Source: Lederbergia lenta NBRC 16444 (GTDB lineage: Bacteria; Bacillota; Bacilli; Bacillales; Bacillaceae_C). From it: 64,000 nt of DNA. Where the stretch lies: assembly GCF_001591545.1 (NCBI RefSeq), contig NZ_BCVC01000004.1, positions 124,001 to 188,000 on the forward strand, in the 5' to 3' direction. Position numbers and translations under genes: made by a program. The notes under the pieces were generated by a model. The model saw only the letters and a list, made by a program, of their open reading frames with translations. It had not been told where the DNA came from and did no database searches. This document shows, in pieces, positions 9,509-17,344 of the stretch (positions are counted from its first letter, which is position 1; every line of letters starts with the position of its first letter).

Positions 9509-9562
9509 AAGAGGCAGTCTCATAAAAGTCATTATTTATATCATATGGGACTGCCTCTTTTA
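9509..9562 (+). terminator. Hairpin terminator after acetyltransferase gene
   Basis: AAGAGGCAGTC pairs with GACTGCCTCTT, followed by TTTT. The right arm carries the T run, so it fits plus-strand termination; the preceding A run would also allow function on the minus strand. Confidence 0.75.
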
Positions 9563-9677
9563 TACGAATCTAGTTCATGAAAGATTAACCGCTTTTTCTC
9601 TGGAAAGCTATTAAGTCTGTAACCTGTGATACGACTTGTTTTCATACAAGTTAGTAATTTAGTTGTTAAAAACAGGG

Positions 9678-9731
9678 TTGACAGTAAATAGATGTAATGG
9701 TATTCTTCCAGTAATAAAAACGTTTTTATTA
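9678..9731 (+). promoter_or_regulatory. Promoter and 20-bp palindromic operator of the LacI-type gene
   Basis: A consensus -35 TTGACA (9678-9683) is followed after 17 bases by TATTCT (9701-9706), which predicts a start near 9712. A perfect 20-bp palindrome, TAATAAAAACGTTTTTATTA, covers 9712-9731. Its central CG and symmetry are typical of LacI/GalR operators, and its place at the transcription start suggests autorepression by the protein encoded directly downstream. Confidence 0.72.
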
Positions 9732-10762
9732 TGGGGAAGGAGATCATAATTAATCATAAAGTTACGATAAAAGATGTAGCGAAGGAAGCGGGTGTTTCAA
9801 TTTCGACCGTTTCTAATGCATTAAATGGTGTGGATGTGCTTCACCCAGATACGAAGGAACATATACTTAACGTAGCAAAACGAATGAATTATATCCCGAA
9901 TATAAACGGGAGAAACCTGAAGTCGAACCGTACAAAGGTACTTGGTCTTTTTATTACCACTATGACAGGTCCATATTATGGTACACTCACAGATGCTATC
10001 TATAAGCAGTGTGAAAAGAATGGATATGAACTGAATATCTTCATTACTAAGAACGATCAAAATGCGCTTAGTAATATTTTAGGTAGAAGAGTAGATGGTG
10101 CCATTATTTCCAATGAATTTATTTCTGAAACACATGAAGATTTATTGGGAAAGGCAAATATTCCAATTGTCTTTTTAGATAGGGAAAAAACAGGCAAAGT
10201 AATGTCCAGTGTTGTTTTTAATTCGTATAAGGGTGGACAAGTTGTCGCAGAATATCTCATCCAACTTGGCCATGAAAAACTTGGTTATATAAAAGGTTTT
10301 GGTCATATATACGATGATATAGAAAGGTTTCGAGGATTTCAGGATACATTAAAGGATGCTGGTCTAGCATTCTCAACAGATCACCTTCTATATGGAGATT
10401 TTGAAGAGGAAGCAAGTTACGATGCTGTAAAAGCTTTTATTAATAGTGGTAAGGATTTACCGGATGCTTTTTTTGCTGGGAATGATTCAAGTGCAATAGG
10501 ATGCATGAAAGCCTTACAATCTGAAGGTCTTTCGATACCAGAAGATATTAGTGTAATTGGCTTTGATGATATTGAGATTAGCGAATACTATAATCCGCCT
10601 ATCACTACGGTAAACAATCCCATCTCAGAGCAAGGAATCCTGGCTGTAGATAGATTAATAAACTTGATACAAAATAATGGGGTAGGACAACTTGATAGAT
10701 TGGAAGGTAATCTCGTTGTTAGAAATTCCTGTACAGCAAAAAAGAATGAAACTTCGTTATGA
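9731..10762 (+). CDS. LacI/GalR-family transcriptional regulator
   Basis: DNA-binding repressor. The N-terminal helix-turn-helix (VTIKDVAKEAGVSISTVSNALNG) is followed by a hinge and a periplasmic-binding-protein-like effector domain (KVLGLFITTMTGPYYG, then VIGFDDIEISEYYNPPITTV). The start is uncertain: ATG 9731 is the only AUG but has no ribosome-binding site upstream and sits at the operator edge. A strong GGGGAAGGAG site lies inside this frame at 9734-9742 and points to ATA 9746 or ATT 9749, giving an N-terminus beginning NHKVTIKDVA. The next gene is a sugar-phosphate isomerase-like protein, so the effector is probably a sugar or sugar phosphate. Confidence 0.87.
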   Translation: MGKEIIINHKVTIKDVAKEAGVSISTVSNALNGVDVLHPDTKEHILNVAKRMNYIPNINGRNLKSNRTKVLGLFITTMTGPYYGTLTDAIYKQCEKNGYELNIFITKNDQNALSNILGRRVDGAIISNEFISETHEDLLGKANIPIVFLDREKTGKVMSSVVFNSYKGGQVVAEYLIQLGHEKLGYIKGFGHIYDDIERFRGFQDTLKDAGLAFSTDHLLYGDFEEEASYDAVKAFINSGKDLPDAFFAGNDSSAIGCMKALQSEGLSIPEDISVIGFDDIEISEYYNPPITTVNNPISEQGILAVDRLINLIQNNGVGQLDRLEGNLVVRNSCTAKKNETSL

Positions 10763-10773
10763 AAGCGCTATTC
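10760..10773 (+). promoter_or_regulatory. Possible degenerate cre (CcpA) site
   Basis: TGAAAGCGCTATTC overlaps the LacI-gene stop codon and matches 12 of 14 positions of the cre consensus TGWAARCGYTWNCW, including the whole central AARCGYT. It lies 63 bases before the isomerase-like gene. This is a pattern match only. Confidence 0.35.
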
Positions 10774-10835
10774 GTTAGAAGCGAAAATGAGATAATTTGA
10801 GTTGAAATAATACATTATAGAGAAGAGGAAGAAAA

Positions 10836-11585
10836 ATGAGAACGATTCCAGTAGCAGTACAAATGTTTACTTTACGTGAAGAAAGTGAGAAAGATTTTGC
10901 AGGCACATTGAAAAAAGTTGCAGAGCTTGGCTATGATGGGGTGGAATTTGCAGGTTATGGCGGCTTACCTGTAACAGAAGTAAGGGCATTATTAGATGAA
11001 CTTGGTCTTAAGGCTGCATCCAGTCATGTTCCGTTGGATGATTTGAAAAATGACTTAGCACGAGTGATTGAGGACCAAAAAGTATTAGGTAGCCAATATA
11101 TCGTTTGCCCATATTTACTACCAGATCAACGAAGCGAAGAAGATTATCAAGCACTTATTCCATTTTTAGAAAAAGCAGGTGAAACATGTCGTACTGAAGG
11201 CATCACACTTTGCTATCACAACCATGATTTTGAATTAGAACGTCTATCTGATGGCAGAACGGCTTTAGAGTCTATCTTTGATGATACGAGTGCAAATAAT
11301 GTGCAAGTGGAACCAGATGTTTACTGGTTGACAAAAGCTGGAGAAAACCCAGTGGAATGGATTAAACGTTATCAAGATCGTACACCGCTTATTCATTTAA
11401 AAGATATGACAGTAGATGAAGAGCAATTTTTCGCAGAACTGGGTACTGGCGGCGTTGATATTGAAGCAGTACTTGAAGCAGGAAAAGAAATCGGAGTATC
11501 CTGGTTTGTAGTTGAACAAGATGCAACACGTCGCACACCTTTTGAGAGCATTGAAATTAGCATAAACTATTTGAATAGCCTATAA
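10836..11585 (+). CDS. Sugar phosphate isomerase/epimerase-like TIM barrel
   Basis: Xylose-isomerase-like TIM barrel (AP endonuclease family 2 fold), 249 residues. Metal-ligand motifs are visible at strand ends: YDGVEFAGYGG, CYHNHDFELE, VEPDVYWL and PLIHLKDM. These are shared with inosose dehydratase (IolE), hydroxypyruvate isomerase and several sugar epimerases, so the substrate cannot be given. It follows the LacI regulator by 73 bases in the same direction and is the likely target or partner of that regulator. No transporter or kinase accompanies it here. Confidence 0.8.
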   Translation: MRTIPVAVQMFTLREESEKDFAGTLKKVAELGYDGVEFAGYGGLPVTEVRALLDELGLKAASSHVPLDDLKNDLARVIEDQKVLGSQYIVCPYLLPDQRSEEDYQALIPFLEKAGETCRTEGITLCYHNHDFELERLSDGRTALESIFDDTSANNVQVEPDVYWLTKAGENPVEWIKRYQDRTPLIHLKDMTVDEEQFFAELGTGGVDIEAVLEAGKEIGVSWFVVEQDATRRTPFESIEISINYLNSL

Positions 11586-11690
11586 GAAAAGCGGAAGGCG
11601 CTCACTTAGGGCGACGAGCATAAGACTAGCTGATGAGAAGGTGTTCTGGCAAACTTATGACCCGAGCCCTAGCGCCTGTAATTAGACATA
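11583..11690. repeat. Dispersed palindromic element, short variant
   Basis: The element begins GAAAAGCGGAAGGCGCT and ends AGCGCCTGTAATTAGACA. It folds on itself through GGCGCT...AGGGC with GCCCT.AGCGCC. The ends match those of the longer elements at 36948-37275 and 58228-58438, but the interior is different. It begins at the stop codon of the isomerase-like gene. Confidence 0.65.
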
Positions 11691-11694
11691 AATT

Positions 11695-11742
11695 AGAAAA
11701 GGACCAAAGCAAACGAGTTAACTTGGCTGCTTTGGTCTTTTC
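11695..11742 (+). terminator. Terminator, probably bidirectional
   Basis: AGAAAAGGACCAAAGC pairs with GCTTTGGTCTTTTCT across a loop of about 15 bases. It lies between the isomerase-like gene (plus) and bshB2 (minus). Both arms carry an A or T run. Confidence 0.75.
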
Positions 11743-11775
11743 TGGTGAGTAAAAGATTATTTTCTCAGATCAGCT

Positions 11776-12459
11776 TTATAAGACTTTATCTTTTTCCCAA
11801 TCATAAGTCCAAAAACGCTCTTTGTGCCAACGGGCAATTAAATCCGGACTATTTTTAGTTAATTGTTCTTCTAACTCGACAAGCATCCAGGCAGTTTGAG
11901 AGATATGGGCTTTCAATGTATCTAGCTTCTGTTCCCAAGTAGCACTCACGTCATAGACAATGTCTGCTGGCCCAATCTCCGCTTCATGATTGTTTGAAAA
12001 TGCCACGCAATGTAATTTTGGTCTGCTTTCTTTTGGCAATCTCCGAACGGCGCGGACAACTGCTCTAGCGGTTGCTTCATGATCAGGATGAACAGAATAT
12101 CCTGGATAGAATGTGATAATAAGCGATGGATCCAGCTCTTCTATCAAACCAAATACCATATTTGCAAGTTCTTCATCATTTTCAAATTCAAGTGTTTTGT
12201 CTCGATAACCCATCATGCGTAAGTCTGTAAGCCCCATTGCTTTAGCGGCCGCTTCAAGCTCGGCTTTTCTAATTTTAGGTAGCGACTCTCTCGTAGCAAA
12301 GGGAGGATTACCAAGGTTTCTACCCATTTCACCAAGTGTCAGGCAAGCATATGTAACTGGCACTCCTTGTTGTATATAAGCGGCAATCGTGCCTGATACC
12401 CCAAAAGCCTCATCATCAGGGTGGGGAAACACGACTAACACGCGGCGCTCTTTTTCCAT
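11776..12459 (-). CDS. bshB2: Bacillithiol biosynthesis deacetylase BshB2
   Basis: Zinc-dependent PIG-L family deacetylase that removes acetate from N-acetylglucosaminyl-malate during synthesis of bacillithiol, the low-molecular-weight thiol of Bacillaceae. Zinc and catalytic residues are in FPHPDDEAFG near residue 12 and HPDHEAT near residue 125. The 227-residue length, the GEMGRNLGNPP segment and the yojF neighbour point to the BshB2 (YojG) branch rather than BshB1. An AAAGGAG site precedes the ATG. It is transcribed after yojF with a 19-base gap. Confidence 0.9.
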   Translation of the reverse strand: MEKERRVLVVFPHPDDEAFGVSGTIAAYIQQGVPVTYACLTLGEMGRNLGNPPFATRESLPKIRKAELEAAAKAMGLTDLRMMGYRDKTLEFENDEELANMVFGLIEELDPSLIITFYPGYSVHPDHEATARAVVRAVRRLPKESRPKLHCVAFSNNHEAEIGPADIVYDVSATWEQKLDTLKAHISQTAWMLVELEEQLTKNSPDLIARWHKERFWTYDWEKDKVL

Positions 12460-12478
12460 TGGTATCAGCTCCTTTTAA

Positions 12479-12829
12479 TTATTCAAACGGTGTTTTACTT
12501 ATTTCAAGAGCAACTGCTAGTTTTCCATCATTTCCGTGACCTGCTAGCAGTAATCTTCCTAAATGATCCACTTCAAAATGTGTAAGTCCTTCCGCGTAAA
12601 TCCAGCCAATTTGTAGCTTCAATCCTACGCGATACGGACCGTTCCCAATAATCTTTCCGTGCTCATAACAAACTTCAGCATTACGAATATATGCACCAGC
12701 TGAAAAAAAAGATTCGTCTTGATGAGAAGCATAAGCACCATTTGTTGTTTCCAAATGGATATACACATTTTCACCCGCAAATTGATTGATTATATGTTGA
12801 ACTTTTTCTATATTGATAACTTCCATCAT
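12479..12829 (-). CDS. yojF: YojF family protein (DUF1806)
   Basis: A 116-residue protein of unknown biochemical role that is coupled to bshB2 in many bacilli, as in the B. subtilis yojF-yojG pair. It is probably a small beta-rich cytoplasmic protein; no membrane segment or catalytic motif is visible. Two adjacent ATG codons (12829 and 12826) follow AGGAGGT; the second has the better 8-base spacing. The operon context suggests a link to bacillithiol or thiol metabolism, which is inference. Confidence 0.82.
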   Translation of the reverse strand: MMEVINIEKVQHIINQFAGENVYIHLETTNGAYASHQDESFFSAGAYIRNAEVCYEHGKIIGNGPYRVGLKLQIGWIYAEGLTHFEVDHLGRLLLAGHGNDGKLAVALEISKTPFE

Positions 12830-12989
12830 AAAGACCTCCTTCTTATTGGAGCAATATTTTTATTCTACTAAAAATATGGGGGGAATACGAAAAATAAGTT
12901 TTCCCGAGGGTGAATAATTGCTAAAAATGAGGAGGAAGAGAATAAAAGATGGAGGCTTGGTTAGATGGACAAAGTGAAATACATATTAG

Positions 12990-13025
12990 AAAAAAATAAT
13001 CCAGCCACCAAAGACTGGATTACTT
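12990..13025 (-). terminator. Terminator of pdxK
   Basis: TAATCCAG and CTGGATTA pair, and read on the minus strand they are followed by TTTTTT. It starts 10 bases after the pdxK stop. Confidence 0.8.
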
Positions 13026-13034
13026 TTATGAAAA

Positions 13035-13856
13035 TTAGTCTCTTGCACTTCCGATAAATTGAGTATAAGCGCCATGCATAACTGGTCCCACATATTGATT
13101 CATCTTCCAGCCATGTTCAATAGCAGCCGTAACGAATTCTTTAGCGGCAGCAACTGCGTCTATTACTGATTTGCCTTTAGCAAGGTTCGCTGTTATAGCC
13201 GCAGCAAATGTGCAACCTGCACCATGATTATATGTTGTATCAAGTTTTGCCTTTTTCATAAGTGTGAAATCTTTCCCATCATAGAAAAGATCAACTGCTT
13301 TATCATGCTCAATGCCGACTCCGCCCTTAATAACAACGTTTTTCGCACCAAGATCATGAATTTTTGTAGCAGCTTCTTTCATATCATCAATCGTTTTAAT
13401 TGGACCTGTTTTAGCAAGCTGCCATGCTTCAAAAAGGTTTGGCGTGACGATTGTAGCGCGAGGAATAAGTAATTCTCGCATTGCCTCTGTATTTTCTGGT
13501 TGTAGTACTTCATCTTCACCTTTACAAACCATAACAGGATCAATTACGATGTTATTTAGATTATGCTCGTCCATTTTTCTTGCACCAAGTTCAATGATAT
13601 CTACTGAACCAAGCATGCCTGTTTTCATTGCATCAATGCCAACGGAAAGAATTGTATTTAATTGCTTTTCTACTGTACTAACCTCAATTGGAAATACACC
13701 GTGATTCCAGCCATTCTCTGGGTCCATCGTAACGATCGACGTTAATGCTGTCATTCCGTAGACTCCATTTTCCTGAAAGGTTTTCAAATCTGCTTGTATA
13801 CCTGCGCCGCCACTTGAATCAGAACCAGCTAGCGTTAATGTTTTTTTCATTGTCAT
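13035..13856 (-). CDS. pdxK: Pyridoxine/pyridoxal kinase (ThiD-like ribokinase)
   Basis: Phosphorylates pyridoxine, pyridoxal or pyridoxamine with ATP for vitamin B6 salvage. It has a ThiD-like ribokinase fold: N-terminal LAGSDSSGGAGIQADLK, the DPVMVCKG segment, and the C-terminal anion-hole and catalytic motif NHGAGCTFAAAI. It strongly resembles B. subtilis PdxK (YwdB), which is also ThiD-related, and that gene lies in the same ywd region. A hydroxymethylpyrimidine kinase role (ThiD) cannot be excluded by sequence alone. The ATG at 13856 has TAGGAGG 8 bases upstream. Confidence 0.83.
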   Translation of the reverse strand: MTMKKTLTLAGSDSSGGAGIQADLKTFQENGVYGMTALTSIVTMDPENGWNHGVFPIEVSTVEKQLNTILSVGIDAMKTGMLGSVDIIELGARKMDEHNLNNIVIDPVMVCKGEDEVLQPENTEAMRELLIPRATIVTPNLFEAWQLAKTGPIKTIDDMKEAATKIHDLGAKNVVIKGGVGIEHDKAVDLFYDGKDFTLMKKAKLDTTYNHGAGCTFAAAITANLAKGKSVIDAVAAAKEFVTAAIEHGWKMNQYVGPVMHGAYTQFIGSARD

Positions 13857-13940
13857 TCATCTTTCCTCCTAGCTTGCACTTTGATGTTTATTTTAGAATA
13901 TAACAATTTATTGATAAAAGAAAGGGAGAGTAACTAAAAA

Positions 13941-15008
13941 TTAAGTACGCTCCATTGATTTTGCCAGTTCAATCAGAATGTCAATATAATCATCCACACT
14001 TTGAAGTATCACATTTTCCTGGTCACCGTGCCAATCACTTCCAGACGGACCAAATTCAACTGCTGGTATACCATACTTAGCAAAATGCTTCCCGTCTGAA
14101 GAACCGTGTTGGCCAAAAACATTGATATCTTTCTCAGGTTTCATTTTTACGCAGGCAGATTCTAATGCTTGTACATACGGATCGTTTTTCTTCGTTGCGA
14201 TTGCTTCGCCCATTCCAGTGATGACAATCTTTCCGTCGACAACACTTTCAATTTGTTTAATAATTTCCTCATGAGATTGTTCTGGCAAAAACCGAATATT
14301 AATTGATATTTTACAAACATCTGGAACTTGGTTCATGACAGTCCCACCTTCAATAATAGGTAAGTCGATAGAAGGAAATTCATACATATCAGAACTTTCA
14401 GAGGCAAAGGGTAGCTGTGTAATTTTCTCATATTGGTGAAAAGCCTTTATTATCGCATTTTCTCCTTCCCACGGCCTGCTTCCATGGGCGGGTTTTCCTT
14501 TTACGATCAAATCTAAATACAACACGCCCTTGGATTGTAGGCCAATTCCAAGTTGTGTTGGCTCGCCACAAATAACAAAATCACCGCGATATCCTTCATC
14601 AGACAAATAGCGTGAACAATTACTTCCCGTTTCTTCATCAGAAACAATTTGCAACATTATTTTACAATGAAGTTGTTCTTTTTCCAATAATGTCATGACC
14701 CATATCATCGCAGCAACTCCAGCCTTCATATCTGCTGTTCCGCGTCCATACATTTTTCCGTTTTTCATAAGGGGGGAAAATTGTTCTGATTTCCCTGGTA
14801 CGACATCCACATGCCCATTTAAGACAATTGTCTTTTCACTTTCACCAATTTCTGCTAGTAACATTTTAGCGCCATCGATTTCAAATTTCTTTGTCCGCAA
14901 ATTCTGTCCACTAAGCCATCCTTCACAATAATCAATGGCTTGATTCGCACCTTCTTGTGTGGAACTATCTATTTTTACGAGGTCGGATAGTAAGTCTAAG
15001 ACATTCAT
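13941..15008 (-). CDS. M20 family metallopeptidase/deacylase (ArgE/DapE group)
   Basis: Di-zinc amidohydrolase, 355 residues. Metal ligands and catalytic residues follow the M20 pattern: GHVDVVPG (His and catalytic Asp), YGRGTADMKAG (bridging Asp), SDEETGS (catalytic Glu pair), ICGEPTQL, and the C-terminal FGQHGSSDGKHFA. A dimerisation lid domain lies at about residues 165-275. ArgE (N-acetylornithine), DapE (succinyl-diaminopimelate) and peptidase activities share these motifs, and no arginine or lysine gene is adjacent, so the substrate is open. An AGGAGG site precedes the ATG. Confidence 0.82.
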   Translation of the reverse strand: MNVLDLLSDLVKIDSSTQEGANQAIDYCEGWLSGQNLRTKKFEIDGAKMLLAEIGESEKTIVLNGHVDVVPGKSEQFSPLMKNGKMYGRGTADMKAGVAAMIWVMTLLEKEQLHCKIMLQIVSDEETGSNCSRYLSDEGYRGDFVICGEPTQLGIGLQSKGVLYLDLIVKGKPAHGSRPWEGENAIIKAFHQYEKITQLPFASESSDMYEFPSIDLPIIEGGTVMNQVPDVCKISINIRFLPEQSHEEIIKQIESVVDGKIVITGMGEAIATKKNDPYVQALESACVKMKPEKDINVFGQHGSSDGKHFAKYGIPAVEFGPSGSDWHGDQENVILQSVDDYIDILIELAKSMERT

Positions 15009-15164
15009 CTTTTGTCCTCCTATAATAGGCTATCTTTCTCACATACCACTTAGTAGAAAAATAAAACGAAAAAATGAGTATGGAGTTGCAGTATAATTGA
15101 GATGGATTTAAAAATAGGAACTGCTCATTTTTGTTAATCACTTTATAGAATAGTGTGAATATAG

Positions 15165-15410
15165 TATACTGGAATTGGTAAAATAAAATGTAATTTCTAA
15201 GGGGGAATGCAGTATGGCGAGTGTAATCAGTAATAAATCTAATTTCATCATACAGCCCATGGAAACAGGTGTTAATGTATAGTAGTATATTTATACTTCA
15301 TTGATTCCTCCATTTCCCATGGGCAAAAAAGTTAGCTCATGGTTTAAGTGATCGGGATACGTATGCCCGTTACACAAAATGATAAACCGCAGCTGGCGGT
15401 TATTTTTTAT
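15165..15410 (+). promoter_or_regulatory. Structured leader with possible attenuator upstream of rsgA
   Basis: A TATACT -10 (15165-15170) with a weak TTTATA -35 precedes a 22-codon ORF and several competing hairpins. Segment 1 (15255-15265, inside the ORF) pairs with segment 2 (15313-15324, containing CCATGGGC). Segment 2 can instead pair with segment 3 (15335-15342, GCTCATGG). Segment 3 continues into GGTTTA (15341-15346), which pairs with TAAACC (15383-15388). TAAACC overlaps the 5' arm of a terminator-like hairpin (AACCGC/GCGGTT, 15385-15401, then TATTTTTT). A further small hairpin lies at 15353-15369. Seen: the complementarities. Inferred: regulation. Confidence 0.5.
15214..15282 (+). CDS. 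Possible 22-residue leader peptide
   Basis: A short ORF with an AAGGGGGA ribosome-binding site about 7 bases before its ATG. It reads MASVISNKSNFIIQPMETGVNV and stops at TAG. I do not recognise the peptide. Its codons near QPM overlap segment 1 of the leader pairing scheme, so its translation could steer the RNA folding ahead of rsgA. Confidence 0.4.
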   Translation: MASVISNKSNFIIQPMETGVNV

Positions 15411-15435
15411 GGAAAAAATCAATTGGAGGATGGAC

Positions 15436-16494
15436 ATGGATTTACAAAAATTAGGTTGGAATCAATTTTTTGAAACTGAATTTGACATATACAAACAAGC
15501 GGGATATACAGTAGGTAGAATAGCTTTGGAACATAAGCGGATGTATAGAGTGTTGACTGAGAATGAAGAAGTCCTCGCTGAAGTCTCGGGAAAGTTCAGG
15601 TATAACGCGGGGGATCGTAGTGATTATCCAGCTGTCGGAGATTGGGTTGTAATGAAGGTTAGGAGAGAGGAAGAACGGGCAACGATTCATGGAATTTTGC
15701 CGAGAAAAAGTAAATTCTCTCGTAAAGTTGCAGGGGTTACGACGGAGGAGCAAATTGTAGCTACTAACGTCGACACTGTTTTTATCGTGGCGGCTTTAAA
15801 TGCTGATTTTAATGTTCGAAGGTTGGAACGATATATTTTAATGGCTTGGGAGAGTGGAGCGAATCCGGTCATTGTTTTAAGCAAAGCCGACCTTTGCGAT
15901 AATATAGATGAAAAGGTGAGTGCAACAGAGGAAGTGGCCTTTGGCGTCCCTATTCATGTAGTCAGCGCGGAACAGAAGATTGGTCTAGATCAATTAGGTG
16001 TATATATGGAAGAAGGTCGGACAGTGGCATTGCTGGGGTCCTCTGGAGTAGGGAAGTCGACACTTGTTAATGTCTTTACTGGAAAAGAAATATTGAAAAC
16101 TGCTAAGATTCGAGAAGATGATGCGAAAGGTCGGCACACAACGACCCATCGCGAACTGGTAGTTCTTGAAAAAGGTGGTATTTTAATTGATACACCTGGA
16201 ATGAGAGAATTGCAGCTCTGGGAAGCCGATTCAGGTTTAAGTCAAGGATTTACAGATATTGAAGAATTAGCAGCTCAATGTAAATTCAGAGATTGTCAAC
16301 ATAATGGAGAGCCAGGCTGTGCTGTTGGCAAAGCGATGGAAGAAGGAACTTTAGACTCAAAGCGTTACGACAGCTACCTTAAACTCCAAAAGGAACTTGC
16401 ATATATAGAAAGAAAAGAAGATAAGCAACTTGCCCTAGCAGACAAAGAAAAATGGAAAAAAATCACGACCTGGCAGAAAAAACAGAAAAAATGA
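15436..16494 (+). CDS. rsgA: Ribosome small subunit-dependent GTPase A (RsgA family)
   Basis: Circularly permuted GTPase that assists late 30S ribosome maturation. An N-terminal OB fold (to about residue 100) precedes the G domain in the permuted order: G4 LSKADL, then G1 LLGSSGVGKST, then G3 DTPGMRE. It ends with a zinc knuckle, CKFRDCQHNGEPGC. The ATG at 15436 is chosen for the TGGAGGA site 5 bases upstream; the open frame continues upstream but without support. At 352 residues it is longer than the roughly 298-residue YloQ-type RsgA usually found with prkC, so it is probably a second, paralogous copy. It has a structured leader. Confidence 0.88.
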   Translation: MDLQKLGWNQFFETEFDIYKQAGYTVGRIALEHKRMYRVLTENEEVLAEVSGKFRYNAGDRSDYPAVGDWVVMKVRREEERATIHGILPRKSKFSRKVAGVTTEEQIVATNVDTVFIVAALNADFNVRRLERYILMAWESGANPVIVLSKADLCDNIDEKVSATEEVAFGVPIHVVSAEQKIGLDQLGVYMEEGRTVALLGSSGVGKSTLVNVFTGKEILKTAKIREDDAKGRHTTTHRELVVLEKGGILIDTPGMRELQLWEADSGLSQGFTDIEELAAQCKFRDCQHNGEPGCAVGKAMEEGTLDSKRYDSYLKLQKELAYIERKEDKQLALADKEKWKKITTWQKKQKK

Positions 16495-16578
16495 TGAAAG
16501 AAAAGCGGAGGCGCGTGGTAACTGCGGTAAAATATTACTTTTAGGTAGTTTTATAACTTATATTTGGATCCAATAAAG

Positions 16579-16611
16579 GGCTGGCAGTTTCATTGCTGGC
16601 CTCTTTGTTTT
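16579..16611 (+). terminator. Terminator after rsgA
   Basis: GGCTGGCA pairs with TGCTGGCC (two G-U wobbles) around a 7-base loop, followed by TCTTTGTTTT. A fragment resembling the dispersed element (GAAAAGCGGAGGCGC) lies at about 16500-16515, just after the stop codon. Confidence 0.6.
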
Positions 16612-16672
16612 ATGCCTCTTTGTTAATATATACTATAAAGAAAGTGAACTTTTAAAAAAAGGGGGGGGAATT

Positions 16673-17344
16673 ATGGCTAGTATATTATATATAGAAGATG
16701 ACCGGGAGATTAGCAAATGGGTCATAGACGTGTTAAAAGAAAAAGGACATGACGTTTTCTGGCTGTCTTCTGGGGAAGGGGCAATGGAAAAGTTAAGTGG
16801 AGTGGATATTGCCATTTTAGATGTCATGCTTCCGGGATTGGATGGTTTCTCTGTGGGGAGACGTCTGAAAGCAGAAGTGCCTGATTTACCAATCTTGATG
16901 TTATCGGCACGCACGTCTGTTGAAGATCGGCTACAAGGGCTTGAGTTTGCAGATGATTATTTAACAAAGCCATTTTATCCCGAAGAATTAGCTGCTAGGA
17001 TTGATGTTTTGCTTCGTAGAACGCAGCGTTATCGTCCGGAAAAAATTGAACTGGGACATCTTATCGTCTATCCGGCGGAAAATAGAATTGTTGATCATGA
17101 AAAAGAGAAAGAAATTTTTCTTACTGGTAAACAACATCAAATTTTTCACTTTTTATTGCAACATTCCAATCAAATCTTAACGAAAGAGCAGTTGTATGAA
17201 GGGATTTGGAAGGAATCATACTTAGACGGTGATAAAACATTAATGGTACATATTCGTTATTTGCGAGAGAAAATTGAAAAAGATCCTGCTAATCCAGTCA
17301 TTATAGAGACGATCCGTGGTTTGGGATATAGGATAAGACTATGA
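16673..17344 (+). CDS. OmpR/PhoB-family response regulator
   Basis: DNA-binding response regulator, 223 residues. The receiver domain has the acidic pocket IEDD, the phospho-aspartate in ILDVMLPG near residue 50, the switch threonine/serine region MLSART, and KPF. A winged-helix effector follows, ending VHIRYLREKIEKDP...ETIRGLGYRIRL. A GGGGGGG site precedes the ATG. It overlaps the histidine kinase gene by 4 bases (ATGA) and precedes an ABC exporter, which is its likely target. It resembles regulators of antimicrobial peptide resistance systems by context only. Confidence 0.9.
   Translation: MASILYIEDDREISKWVIDVLKEKGHDVFWLSSGEGAMEKLSGVDIAILDVMLPGLDGFSVGRRLKAEVPDLPILMLSARTSVEDRLQGLEFADDYLTKPFYPEELAARIDVLLRRTQRYRPEKIELGHLIVYPAENRIVDHEKEKEIFLTGKQHQIFHFLLQHSNQILTKEQLYEGIWKESYLDGDKTLMVHIRYLREKIEKDPANPVIIETIRGLGYRIRL

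Noticed and set aside
9541-9747. Minus-strand ORF of 68 codons across the LacI promoter
   Set aside because: Covers the terminator, promoter and operator; no ribosome-binding site and no recognisable product.
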